A stretch of DNA of 64,000 nt from Acanthochromis polyacanthus. Lineage: Eukaryota > Chordata > Actinopteri > Pomacentridae. The position numbers and the translations under genes are program-made. The DNA lies in assembly GCF_021347895.1 (NCBI RefSeq), contig NC_067114.1, positions 30,356,373-30,420,372 of the forward strand. The letters run 5' to 3'. Shown here one piece after another: positions 11,661 to 28,700 of the stretch. Under the pieces are notes generated by a model. That model saw nothing but the letters and a program-made list of their open reading frames with translations. It was not told where the DNA came from and ran no database searches. Each line of letters begins with the position of its first letter. Position 1 is the first letter of the stretch.

Positions 11661-12101
11661 CAACACAGTCTCACGGGGATTCGTGAAACTGTCACGTCAG
11701 TTTTTGTTTCGGTTTCGTGCGCACCAACACGATGTCGTCATGTTTTTCGTGCCGCTCACCACGAGCGAAACCCGCTGTGGTAATCACATCTGAAAGTGGT
11801 TTATACCGGCGGATTCATGACGATTTAAGCTGACCATCGGCGTTTGCGGCCGCGGCCGCGGCCGCCGCTGCGGCCAGATGTCTTGCAGCCGCAATGGCGG
11901 CTGCGGCGGCGGCCGCAAACACCAATGGACAGCTTCGATCGTCATGAATCCGCCGGTATAAACCACTTTCAGATGTGATTACCACAGCGGGTTTCGCTCG
12001 TGGTGAGCGGCACGAAAAACATGACGACATCGTGTTGGTGCGCACGAAACCGAAACAAAAACTGACGTGACAGTTTCACGAATCCCCGTGAGACCGGGCT
12101 G
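11661..12101. mobile_element. 441-bp foldback (near-complete palindrome) element with a 7-bp target duplication
   Basis: The two halves are reverse complements from the ends almost to the centre near 11881. The outer arms carry CTCACGGGGATTCGTGAAAC, and the inner arms carry GCGGCCGC-rich, CpG-dense sequence. AAATATT flanks both sides (11654-11660 and 12102-12108), which supports transposition rather than in-place duplication. Ends are CAACACAG.../...CGGGCTG. The two arms are very similar in the outer 170 bases and differ more in the GC-rich middle. No coding frame is meaningful; the open frames are shadows of the palindrome. Superfamily not assigned: 7-8 bp duplications suit hAT, but the termini are not diagnostic. 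Confidence 0.8.
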
Positions 12102-15030
12102 AAATATTGTGGAAATGGTAACGCTGAGCGACATTCAGAGATGGTGGAAAAGTTGAAGACTGATGTGAAACCAATAAAGAAAGAAAGCTAAACTCAGCTC
12201 AGTATTTACATCTCTTCTCTCCTGCTCTCTGTGCTCACAAACACAGAATTCTAATGCAGCTGAATTCACAATAACGCTGTTCTTATTTACATATTTTTCT
12301 GGTTTAGTTGCAGTCAGCAGGATGAAAGTATGAAGTAGACTGAAATTAATCCTCCTGTTCTCCTCGTTCATGGCACCAAAACATATTGTTCGCTTGTCTG
12401 AAAAAAATCCAAAAAGTTAGCAAAAAAATTCCTCAGATTTATATAAATTTGCTAAATCTTCAGGAAGAAAATTCCTTAAGTTTTCCTTGAAAGTTATATT
12501 TTACGAAAAAAAAACAAATTTTGCAAGAATTAAAAAAAAATGAATAAAAATCTTCCAAAAAAATCCTAAAAATATTTAAAATGATTCCATATGTATATAT
12601 TAGTACAAATTCTAATATTTTCTTAAAGAACATTCAGATAAAAATCAACCAAAATCCAGTGATATTTGTTGGATATTGGTTGATTTCCCCCCCCCCCCCC
12701 CCCCCCCGAATGTTCTTAAAGAAACTTTTTTTAAAATATTTCTTTTTTCCACCAAAAAGTGTTCAAAAATTTCCCGAAAATGTTGAAAATTTGGAAGCTT
12801 TCACTGTGAAAATATATATTTTTCTCCACATTTTCAAACTTTAAAATGGGTCAATTTGACTTGCAGGACGACACGAGGGTTGAGACTACATGTTAACTAA
12901 CAGTCCATTTCTACTCTGAGTGATGTTATCTGATAAACTCACCAGACACGAGTTAAAAATAATGCAAGACAATCACTCAGAGACTAACTTAAACGTGATA
13001 TAAAGGCCTAGTCTTGTCTATATTAATGTCAGCTGCTGTGTAGCCAACCGCTCTGTGCTGTCAATCACACATGCAGAGAGAGTTTTCTTCCTGAAGGAGG
13101 CTGGATTTAAAGCTACTGAAACATCCTATAGAACAGAGCTGAGACAGTCATTGTAAAGTGAATCATCATTGGAATATTCTGGGCAGTAAAGTAAAGATCT
13201 AGTCAGCAGAAAACAACCTGGATAAGAGCCATAGAAAAGTTCAGGTGTGATAATAGGACCGTGGTGTGTACAGGAAGTGCAGGAGGTTATAGGAATTCAT
13301 TTGTTCTGCTTTTTGCTTTCTGTCAAGTGCAGTGGTGTTCAGTGAAGAGCAGTTTTTTAGTCTTTTCTTAGAGACTGAGAGAGACTCTGCAGATGGAACA
13401 GAGTTTGGTAACTTGTTCCACCACCAGAGAACCACAGAGGAGAAGAGTCCAGCTCTGGACCGGCTCTGTTGGTTGGATCGGGAACCTTTTGGTTGTCCGA
13501 GCATAATGAGATGGAGGGAGAGCAGACCTGAATGTTCAGGTAGGAGGAGCTGTTTTCATCTTTAGTATCTGTAGATATGAAGACCACATTTGTGTTGCTG
13601 AAAATGAAGACATCATTATGAGGCTCAAAACACGAGTAAAAGAATCAGGCCTTGGTTTTTAAAATGTAACGGCACATGGTGTACGCTGGGAGTCGACCTG
13701 CTGTGTGGGTGCACAGGTTTGAGCAGGGTGGACTGAGAAATGGGAGGTGTTTTTGTTATGATCTGTGACAAACAGTGATAACCCAGCTGTTGTCTAAAAT
13801 AATAAAAACTGTTAGCAAGGCTTGAGAAAAACCCCATGGTGGTGTTCACAAAAAACCAACAAGTGGCTCATGAATATGTTTTAATAAATGTTTGGGTTTT
13901 TTTTACACCATTTTCACATGTTTAACAGTCTGTATTGAGTTTAACATGTGTGCAGTTTAAACTTCACTGCCCTCCACAGTCCTGAACTCCATTTGAGACA
14001 TGATTGTATTCAGTAACAGGATTTTTGCTTAATTTTATCATTTTCCTGTGGAACTTCCTTTCTAACGGGGCTGGGTCTCCGTGTAAACCCGTGGTAGGCT
14101 GCTATTAGCTGTGCAGCGCGGTCGTCGCTCCGCCTTCTTGCAGCACATGCTCCCATTTAACTCCATACTTCATTATTACTGCAGCTCATTAAAGCGCCTG
14201 CTGCCGTACCGATGCCTGTGTGAAATCAGGCCGTGTAACTGTAGAAATTGAAGCTGGGTGCAGATAGTTTCCCACTCCGGCCTCCTCCATGTCCACCAGC
14301 AGAGACAAAGACAGTCTGATCTGTTCAGTCCTGATTATTAGAAGCCAGAGATGTTGAGTTTGTCACTGAAGAACTGATGTTATTTCTTCAGTTCCTGAGT
14401 TTGGAAGATTCAAACATTCAGGAGGAAAACAGATGGTGTCCCATTTTCTACTGTCTTGACAGTCTTTCATGAAATTGCCAAACTAATCTCTGAAAAGCTC
14501 TAACGTGGTTTATTGCGCTTTGTTGTTTAACCGATCTTGCAGAGATTCTATGGAAGTCCAAAAATGTCATGAAAAATGAAAATTACTGCTTCACTTTAAC
14601 TTCTACATCTCTGTGGTTCTCATGGCTTCGTTCTGGTTCTAGTTTGTGTTATTTTGTGGTGTTTTGTAATCTGCTGTCGGCCCAGTGGATTCAATTAAAC
14701 CTGAGGCTAAAATCATGTTGGACCCTCACTGATCCTAGTTTACTCACTCAGGACTAAAATTACTGATTGGCCTTGTTCTCACAAACTATTTAAAATATTT
14801 TAAAAACGTGTAAAATTGTGCATATTGCTTGTTCCCATCACCTCCAAATATACGTTAAAGAGATTCTGTGGAAGCATTTGTGTCTCTGTGGGGCTATATT
14901 TCTGTCCTCCTTTTTGTTTTTTTTCAAGTGGAAAATGACACAGCGACACAAAAACACATCAATACTTTCATCAGTGGTGTTGTGTAAAGAAATCCAGCAA
15001 TGCACTAATTCAGGCATTGAAGAAAGACGC
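12102..15030. other. Gene-free stretch with a possible conserved patch near 14050-14240
   Basis: No exon chain is supported. The frames at 13241-13587 on both strands overlap a sequence that may be a dispersed repeat, but I could not name it. A less AT-rich patch at about 14050-14240 holds CTTCATTATTACTGCAGCTC and AGCTCATTAAAGCGCCTGCT, the kind of homeodomain-site-rich text seen in conserved noncoding elements. That reading is weak. Confidence 0.35.
12621..12722. repeat. Inverted repeat whose right arm carries a 21-base C tract
   Basis: TCTTAAAGAACATTC at 12621 and GAATGTTCTTAAAGA at 12708-12722 are inverted, as are AAATCAACC (12642-12650) and GGTTGATTT (12678-12686). Where the left arm has the spacer AGATAA, the right arm has C21 (12687-12707), so the C tract replaced or expanded in an existing hairpin arm. 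Confidence 0.75.
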
Positions 15031-15049
15031 TCCTAGAAAGTAAATCTGG

Positions 15050-15735
15050 ATGTAAACAAGGCAGGTTTCACATTTTTACAAAAGAAGAAATCAGTTTTGT
15101 AGATATTTACCTGCAAGGAACTGTCTGTGTGATGCACAAATTACATGACTCCAAATAAGAAATACACAAATACAGTGTTCAGAAAAACATCCCATTTAAA
15201 TGATTGCATTTCCGCTGTAATTTAAAGTAGAAGTGCAGAGACAAGCATTTAAATTATGCAGAACAACACATCATACCTGCCATAGGTTAATTAGTTTAGA
15301 TCAAGAAAAAGTAGATTTTGGGCAACAGAACTCAGCTTTGTAGATCTATACCTGCAAGAAACTGTCAGTATGATGCAGAAATTGTATTATTTCAATTTAG
15401 AAATGCACAAATGCAGAGTTCAAAAATGCAGGTTGTTTGAATTTATGCTCTTCTGCTCTAATTTAAAGTAGAAGTCCAAATCAAACACTTTACATAATAA
15501 CATTTCATACTTGCTAAGGTCAGTTAGTTTAGCTCCTGAAAAAGTAGATTTTGGCTAAAAACCAGCTTAGCTACAGATGTTTACGTGCGAATAACATCTG
15601 TGTGAAGCAGAAGTTTGCATCAGCTCAGTGTAGCAATGAAGAAACTCATGAAGAAGAAAAGAAGAAGCGCATTCCTGACCTTGAAATAAAACACAGTAAC
15701 ATAGAGTTTAGCTTATGATAAAGTAGATTACGGCC
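15050..15735. repeat. Tandem repeat with a unit of about 180-240 bp, three diverged copies
   Basis: Three matching landmarks recur in order: TTTGTAGATATTTACCTGCA (15095), TTTGTAGATCTATACCTGCA (15334) and a more diverged form near 15566. A second landmark, GTTAGTTTAG...AAGTAGATTTTGG, recurs near 15289, 15520 and 15700. Copies differ by many substitutions, so the array is old. No coding frame or known satellite was recognised. Confidence 0.7.
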
Positions 15736-16369
15736 TACTTTCCATTAATAAGACAGGACTCCAAGCTGAGCTAATGAGACAGGAGTTAATGATTCAGCTG
15801 ACTTTATATGCTTTAGTGGTGCATATTCAAAAACTGCATTTGATGAGGAATCACAGCAGACCTAATGAACTTTCTGTGAGCGCCTCATGGTGGTTTGGTA
15901 GCGCTCCGTGTGACACCGTCCTCATCATTACCACTGGAAGAACCATAAACTACAGACCAGAGGCTGAAGACTCAGCAGTCTGCAGCAGCAGAGACTCACT
16001 GAAAGCCTCTGGATGGTGGTGCAGTGGAGGTTAACTCCCTGTATTTGGATATATCTGTGGTAAAAACCATCTCCTGAGGGCCCAGTCTGACTATGAATGC
16101 TGCACTGTTGTATCAGTGCCACTAAATCATAGTTTACTCTCAACATTTTGATCAGATGCAAGTAAAAATGATGCTTTTTTTTTGTTGCTGAAATTCAAAC
16201 ACCACCTGGCCTTGTAAAAATGATACACACTTATTGTGTTTTAAATCTCTAACATGTCTCTGATCCTTAAAGCTGACGTTTGGCTTTGCAGTTTTATTGG
16301 CTGATTATGGACATTTTTACATTTATTTTTGGTAGAAATAATAAAAAACAACTTGGAGGTTAAGACCAG

Positions 16370-16740
16370 TATCGACTACAGTTCAAATGTTTGGGGTCAT
16401 CCAGATAATTCTATGTTCTCCATGAAAACTCCCACTTTTATCCATGTGCTAACATAACTGAACAAGGGTTTTCTAATCATCAATGAGCCTTTCAGCACCA
16501 TTAGCTAACACAATGTAGCATTAGAACACAGGAGTGATGGTTGCTGGAAATGTTCCTCTGTACCCCTACGGAGATATTCCATTAGAAATCAGCTGTTTAC
16601 AGCTACAATAGTCATTTACCACATTAATTATGTCTACACTGGATTTATCATCCATTTAATGCTATCTTCATTGAAAAAAAACTGCTTTTCTTTCAAAAAT
16701 AAGGACATTTTGACCCCAGACTTTTGAACGGTGGTGTATA
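16370..16740 (-). mobile_element. Tc1-type MITE, copy A (TIR CACCGTTCAAAAGTCTGGGG)
   Basis: The right end reads GACTTTTGAACGGTGGTGTA and the left end carries its reverse complement in worn form, TTCAAATGTTTGGGGTCA. The interior matches a very abundant fish repeat (GGGGTACAGAGGAACATTTC in reverse). A second copy lies in opposite orientation at 46122-46477. No transposase. Confidence 0.75.
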
Positions 16741-17056
16741 TTTTAGGATTAAGATCATATTAAAATCTGCGTAATGCTTCTGATGCTGCAGTATGAAGAT
16801 CAGGCCTCAGGTGAACGACAGCACGTCTCCATTTTTCACTCCTGAATCCCGATCACTGAACAGTTTAGCTGTACTTTTCTTTTTTCTCTAAAGATGCCCT
16901 ATCACGAAAACTACACTTTAATGTGACTCTCAGCTTGAATACTAAATGCAGCCAATTATTTCCATCAGTGGTGATAACTCTGGTGTTACCCAGCATTCAT
17001 TGTGTCGGCTGTCCTTGAACTTGACCTTGTTGAGCCTTTAACAAGAGAAGAGCAGC

Positions 17057-22559
<5,503 letters not shown>

Positions 22560-23282
22560 ACTGCGTGATGCCAAAAGCCTCGTCCAGCAGGATAAAGCTT
22601 CATGTCACACCGTAGAAACTGCTAAAGGTTGAGGAGCACGATAAAGAGCCCAAAATTTGAGCCAGGGTCCAAATTCCCCAGATCTAAATCAAGATGAGTT
22701 CCCACCCCACAACTCTGGGCACTTAAATGGCGCTTTTCCACCAGCGCCTACCCTACTCCACTGTTTGTGAGGTCTTCCATCAGGACGTAGTACCTGGTAC
22801 CAGCTAATATTTTGGTTCCTACTGGACCGGGGTTCCCAGCGAGCTGAGTGGGGGCGATGATGTGACGTGTACAGAGTGCAGGCCTCTGATTGGACAGGGA
22901 GTGACGACACCCAGGAGTGACTCCTTCATAAAAAACAAACCTGCCATTTTTTAAACAAAAACTGGTAACAGTGACAGTGTGCATTGCTCCTAAAGAAACT
23001 TGGCAAAATTTGAATGAAGACATCTTCCATTGTTGTGTTGCATTTGTGTCACACATGAATGACTTGTGCTGTGACGACTCCACCCACGATGAGGCAGTAC
23101 TCAATAGTAATGGAAAACCACCTAAACCGAGTCGAATCAAGCCGAGTAGATGCTAGTGGGAAAACGCCTCAAGAATCTGCTGCCAACCTCCTGGTGCTAG
23201 AAACCACAAAACACCCCCAGTGGTTCCGTGTCCTGATGAGTCAGAGTTGTTCAGCCAGAATATTAGGCCAGTGGCTTTAACG
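22560..23282 (+). mobile_element. Tc1/mariner transposase relic, interrupted by a MITE
   Basis: The DNA corresponds to the 3' third of a Tc1-like transposase gene: TCCAGCAGGATAAAGCTTCA, then CAAATTCCCCAGATCTAAATC (the Asp-Leu-Asn-Pro-Ile-Glu catalytic region), then after the MITE AATCTGCTGCCAACCTCCTGG and a C-terminal stretch ending in TTAGGCCAGTGGCTTTAACG. The catalytic DLNPIE segment is cut by a deletion of some tens of bases near 22695, and the frame carries stops. It is dead. The same family occurs on the minus strand at 56445-56690. Confidence 0.65.
22729..23168. mobile_element. 440-bp MITE inserted in the Tc1 relic
   Basis: Ends are GGCGCTTTTCCACCAGCGCC and, in reverse complement, GGCGTTTTCCCACTAGCATC. 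It splits the Tc1 sequence between ACTTAAA and AATCTGC; the flanks ACTTAAAT and TCAAGAAT are consistent with a worn target duplication. No coding capacity. It must be younger than the Tc1 copy it interrupts. Confidence 0.65.
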
Positions 23283-24539
23283 TCGTGGCTGCTTGGTGTG
23301 TGTGACCACAGCAATGCACTTTAAGTAAACTAATTGTTAGATAAGATAAGGTAATATCCATCCAGTATTCATTTGCATCAGATAGTCCAGAGCCTGACTG
23401 GGGGCTCACAGTAGAGCGGAGCAGCAAAAAGATCAGGTCAAACCCAACAAGCCAGAGGAGAACTGAACTACAGCAGTGTTGGGGATAATATAATTCCTTC
23501 CAACATGTTGTAAAATGCTGCTACGTGATAGTCCCACATTTTTTAGAGATCATGAGTTGTTTGGTCCCTGCTGTTGTTCAGAGCAGCAGCTGCCTTCGCT
23601 GATTCTTAACACAAAGCCCACAGATTTATTGAGCAAACACTACATCACATCTGGGCAGCACTATAATCTTCAGCAGAGTCAGCTGGAACAGAGGAGAAAC
23701 CAACAGCTGCACGTCTTAACTGATGCATCCAACGACAAGCACATGGCGCTAAGTGACAAAGAGCTGCTCTTTTGTTTTCAGTCAGGAAAATCATTTTCTT
23801 CGCGACGATTTGGTAGATGTCACAAGTGTAATGGATCGATAGTCAGCCAGTGTTTCTGTAGTGACAAGTGATCTGACTGATGTAATTAGTACAAGAGGAA
23901 TTATCAGGTGTCTTATCTTTTCTTCTGTAAATCCTGCAGTAGATCAACGAGGATGACGATTAATCACAGTAACCTCTGTGATAACACATCCTTGAGTGAA
24001 ATAAAATCATTAGTTTACAAACGGCAGGTATTGGTGCCATATAAGCAGACTGTCAACAGTCTACAGTCCATCTGCTGTTAATACTCCCTCATCCTTTCAT
24101 CAGAAACAGACACTACATCAACACTAAGCATGCTGAACTTCATAACACATCGTCCTCTCAGTTGTACCCTTGTATCTATGCTGGAAAAGTTCTGCATCAG
24201 TGGCGTTCCATGGTATCACCCAGTTTATCACACATCATACCCTTACCCTCTAATCAGTCACTACTGGGGATTTAGTGGGTGGTTTTAGTTTTCTTTGGAA
24301 GAGGGCTGGTCTGTTGATTCTGTTTGTTTCAGTCAAACTTCTCAGAGAGCAAATAGTTCTATTTCTCAAAATGTTCCATGAACAAACAGATATGTGTAAC
24401 ACGGTTAGGGATGTTGTGGGGCGCTACTATTATCGATATGAAATACTGATATCATGTCTCCAATCCTGTTAGGAGTGCCTTTGCTTGTTTTCAATGATGT
24501 GGTTCTTTTGACATCATCAAGAGATTTCCTTCTTCATTC
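23283..24539. other. Gene-free stretch
   Basis: A 118-residue open frame at 23515-23871 has no recognisable domain and a composition (many Ser, Gln, His, Cys) expected of chance. No splice-linked exons or repeat family were recognised. Confidence 0.45.
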
Positions 24540-24676
24540 ACAGGAGTTGTTTGCAGCCAGATGTGAAGGAGAGTCAACACCCTCAAATGTGAAGCCATGA
24601 TTCTCTGTCAGAAACCGGTGGATTGTTGCCTCTCAGATGGGGTGAGTTGAAGTTCCAAGTGAAGGAATTTAAGACT
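24540..24676 (+). mobile_element. LINE reverse-transcriptase fragment, frameshifted
   Basis: Translation in one frame gives CEAMILCQKPVDCCLSDG and, after a shift, LKFQVKEFKT. Together these match the C-terminal region of fish LINE reverse transcriptases, where a CEAM(V/I)L...KPVDC segment is followed by QVKEFKYLG. The fragment is short, frameshifted and inactive. Confidence 0.55.
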
Positions 24677-25324
24677 TAAACAGTGGCAGATCTCTGGGGT
24701 GGGGGGCGGCAGTGGTCCCTCCCCTGTAATCTAATTGGCCACCCAGTGCACCCCCCCCAAAAGATTTTCGTTGGAAATTGACATTACTGAAACTCTGATT
24801 TCCGACGCTACCGAACACAACTTCGTTGTCCAACTACACCTAAATGCACCAGTGATGTCAGTTTGATCTTTTGATTGTATTTGGTTTGGATTTGAAGAAG
24901 CTTTGAAGACGTTTCCTGATGCTGGAGGAGAAGACGAGCAGCTTTGTACCTTTGCGGTAAGAAGACTGCGGTCGTTTCTCAGTACTTAACTGTCCGTACC
25001 TGGTTCTCACATCCTCGTGAAACGTCATCATCGAGACTGCATCAGACCAGACTAGTGATATAGATATGAATCAGTAGATAGATAAATATCTATGGTATCT
25101 ATTGTATATCTAAGGTCACAGATTGCAGCGTCTGAGAGCCTCTTCAGAAGAAGACGTAGTTGATGAAGATGTTCTGGAGCAGAAAGACCACGACCAAGCA
25201 GCCTGGAGGTCTGAGGCAGCATCTCCCTCAGGTGGGTGTCAGCGGTGTTCACAGTCAGATCTGTGGTAATCCTGTCTAAAAACAAAACAGAACAAATCTA
25301 GATTATAAATCAACATGTAACCAA

Positions 25325-25765
25325 AGCACTCTGTGTATAACACCATAGTATAGGATGTAGTTCAGAAAGTGTCAAAGTATAGTTTACTTTTCTAGAATAA
25401 CATAGTATGGCCTGTAGTTCATAGTATAGCAACAAAAACCCCCATAGATTATTATGTGGTTCAAAAAGCACAAAATGACAAGATGTTGCCTAAAACTGTC
25501 ATGTATGATATGTGGTTCAGTAAATGTCATAGTGCCGTTTATTGTCAAAATAGTATGTTATTCAAGAAAACATCAGAGTTTAATATGCCATAGAATAATA
25601 GTTCATTACACAAGTAAAAGTATAGTAATTTTTAAAACTGTTCAAATTCTTATATGTTGCTAAAAAAAACTAAAACGAAAAAAACATCATAGTAATATGT
25701 CAATTAAAAAAGCCTATAGTATAGCAGGTCACTATAAACATCATAGTTTAGCCTTTGGTCCACAA
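25325..25765. repeat. Degenerate minisatellite around a CATAGTATAG motif
   Basis: CATAGTATAGGATGTAGTTC, CATAGTATGGCCTGTAGTTC and many worn variants recur with a spacing of roughly 45-50 bases. Copies are strongly diverged. No coding content. Confidence 0.55.
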
Positions 25766-28700
25766 AACGTTGTTCTGTCCCGGCTGTCTGAAGTAGGTGA
25801 GGAGCAACACAAAAACAGTCCAAATGCTGGTTTCCAGAGGGTCAGACGAGTATTTATTTGACAGAGTAAGTTTACAACAACACAACATGTGAGGGGGTTG
25901 AAAGCAAATGAGTGTTAGTAAAATAAAAATAAATCAACAGAACTAAAAGTGAACTTCACGCTGACATTGATGGACATTCCAACCAGGAACAAAGTAAAAG
26001 ATCATCAATACAAAAAACTCTTCCTGTTCACCTCTTAAACCCAAAAACACTCCGCAGTAGCACCCTAAACTAAAACTACCAAACTACCAAAATCAGCTCA
26101 TTCTCAAGTCTGATCTGAACTGTCCTCTTTAGTTTGAACTTTCTCTAAACTTAGGAGTTAATGACAGAGCAGCACATCCAGACTCAGTCTCATTTATGTA
26201 GAGATTAAACTTCAGTGTCATTCATTGATGTTAAAGTGCAGTTTTTCACGTTTGTTGCTCATGCTCCCGACCAAACCAGTCCAGGTGGAAGACGATGTGA
26301 AGAGAAGCTCCAGAGCTCCACGACTATTATTGTAAACGTAACAACAGACTGACACTCACAGCACTGCAAATTCGTCACGGCAACTATAAATATACACTCC
26401 AACAATATCATCAGCATCTCTACTCACTTATCTATTTAACAAACTGGCAGACGGTGAAAAGAGACTAGCACTCTCGCGCTAATGAAGCTGTTAGCGCTTC
26501 CTGTCGAGCCGGCCATTGGTCGAAGCAGCGCGTCACATGAGCACTGGACGCAAACAGCAACGCCCCAGACAGTCATGCCCCCTGGAGGCCCGGTGGTTCA
26601 AACAACAAATGAGTGAAAGTTACAGTGCAGTCCCCGCCCGGCATGATTATGAAACTGCCATGATAAGTAATGTGCAGAAGGTATTAATAGCTGATCTCCC
26701 GGAGACAGCGGAAGGGCGCACTCTGAGCCGGGTCTGGAGACCGTCTGATTTTGTAAGTAAATAAATAAATAAATAAAGATAAAATCAGTTGCTGAAAGTA
26801 CAGAATAATATTTCTTGTTTTCCAGAAGAACTTGGATAAATGACATAAAACAAGTAAAATACACATATAATAATCCACTATGATAATACTGTGAATAATC
26901 CAAGTCGACCCTCCAGCTCAGAAACATATGTAGGACATTAATTGACTCTTTCTACCTCCATATACTCTTACTTTCTGTGTGACAAAACACACAATAAACA
27001 AAGTTCAAGATAAATTTTGATGATAGTATTAATATTTCATTTTAAAATTTTAGTCTAATTAACATGAACTCTACATGACAGCCCTAAAAAAAATGTAAAT
27101 TCTAATTTTGTCCCACTTATTTGACTAGTAAGGAGGGTAATCATGGAAGATTAAATTGAGACTACCAAGTCAAAATAGCCTTAATGTAGCATAAACTCAC
27201 CAAAAACAAGCAAGAAGAGAGAATGATTGTAGTTATAAGTGATTCAGAGCTGCACAATGGAAAACACAAACGCTGCCTGGTGGTCTAGAAATTGACAAAC
27301 CTTCAGTAAAATATGCCTGTTTGGATTAGATCTTCTTCCTTTGTCTGGCTTTGCCTTGCAGCATCACGCAGACCTGTTCCCACGTCGTCTATTGTGTTTA
27401 ACGGTATTTTCATTGTGTGTTAGAATTAAATACACAACAACTTGCAAGTCTTTCTTTCTGTTGGGCTGTTGGAGATGATGCTGGTAAATGAGAGCTGTCA
27501 GTAGTTGAAGCAGATAAAGCAGGTTGAGAGGACATGGACTCTCTTCTAACACCACAGGCAAAACTCCACCAGGAAAATCATTTAAGATTCTGGGTTACTC
27601 ACTAAACGATCTCTGCACTGCAGACTCAGCACGACGACGGTGGTGATAAAGCAAATTCAATAGCCATGTGTGTTACAGATACAAGTGTGTACTTTGATCA
27701 TTTGATCAAAACTACCAACCCTTTGGGATAAAGGGTTTGGCAGAGTGCGACTGCAAACAATGGAAAGCATTACATCTCTGAAATGTCCTGGTGCTGAGGC
27801 TGAAATCAAAGGCAATACGAAAATCTTATTGGCATGCACGGTCACAAATTATGCCATTTATCCTTCTGAGAGAAATATGTGGTCAGTATTGCATCTGTAT
27901 GGGAAGTTATTCCTTCTTCTGCAGAACATGTGTTTCTGATCACGCCCACATCAGTCGTGCAACAAAGCACTTGCCACTGTAGTCAGTCAGTAACACAACA
28001 TTCTAACTCGTTCTGATTTTGGGCGAGGTGTTGGTGCACGGCTGCTGAAATGGGTGTAAAAATTACAGCTGGTGGCAATTTGATGTGGATAAAATCTGCA
28101 AAGTCAATGAGAAACACAGTGCTGTCCCTAACTGCCCCAAGCAACAGCACCTATTTATAACACAGGCATCCAGTGCATCTGTGGGAACAACACAAATGAA
28201 GGTTTGAAGAATTTTTCACACCACTGGACATGTGTCAGAGTCTTGTAAATGTGAAACAGGAAGTATTTTACATTAAACTTCATGTAAAGCAGTGATGAAT
28301 ATGTGCTTTCAGCATGTCACACAGCAGAACACTGTCAATAACCACCAAAAATGATAAATTCAGTTTTAAAATTGTGAAAAAATAAGCTTCATTTAACATC
28401 TTTCATCTCATCCTAAAGAAACCGAGCTCAGAATGCAGAGTTAGTTTCAGCCAAGGCAAGTATATTAGATAAAAAACACAAATGTGCCATGTTGATGTGG
28501 AAATCTTTTGTCTTTGGACTCAGATATCTAGAATAAACTGAACACACGGTAGCTTAGAGCCATTTGTGGGCATCTACTGCTGAGGATGGCACCAGACTAC
28601 AGGATGGGAGGAGGACGACCGGGGAAGGAAATAAGTGGTTTGGACCCAGCACCAGTAGATTATCTGTGGGCCCCAGTTGTCTCTGCTGAAAATTGTAAAA

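Noticed and set aside
13241..13587. Frames on both strands resembling a retroelement C-terminus
   Set aside because: The similarity (a WWNKLP-type word on the minus strand) is too short to assign, and the plus strand is open over the same bases.
23515..23871. 118-codon plus-strand frame
   Set aside because: No domain, no splice neighbours, random-looking composition.
25052..25285. Minus-strand segment with a TTTTTAG acceptor and a possible hydrophobic C-terminus
   Set aside because: The hydrophobic reading has a stop just upstream and no partner exon was found; the other frames are unremarkable.
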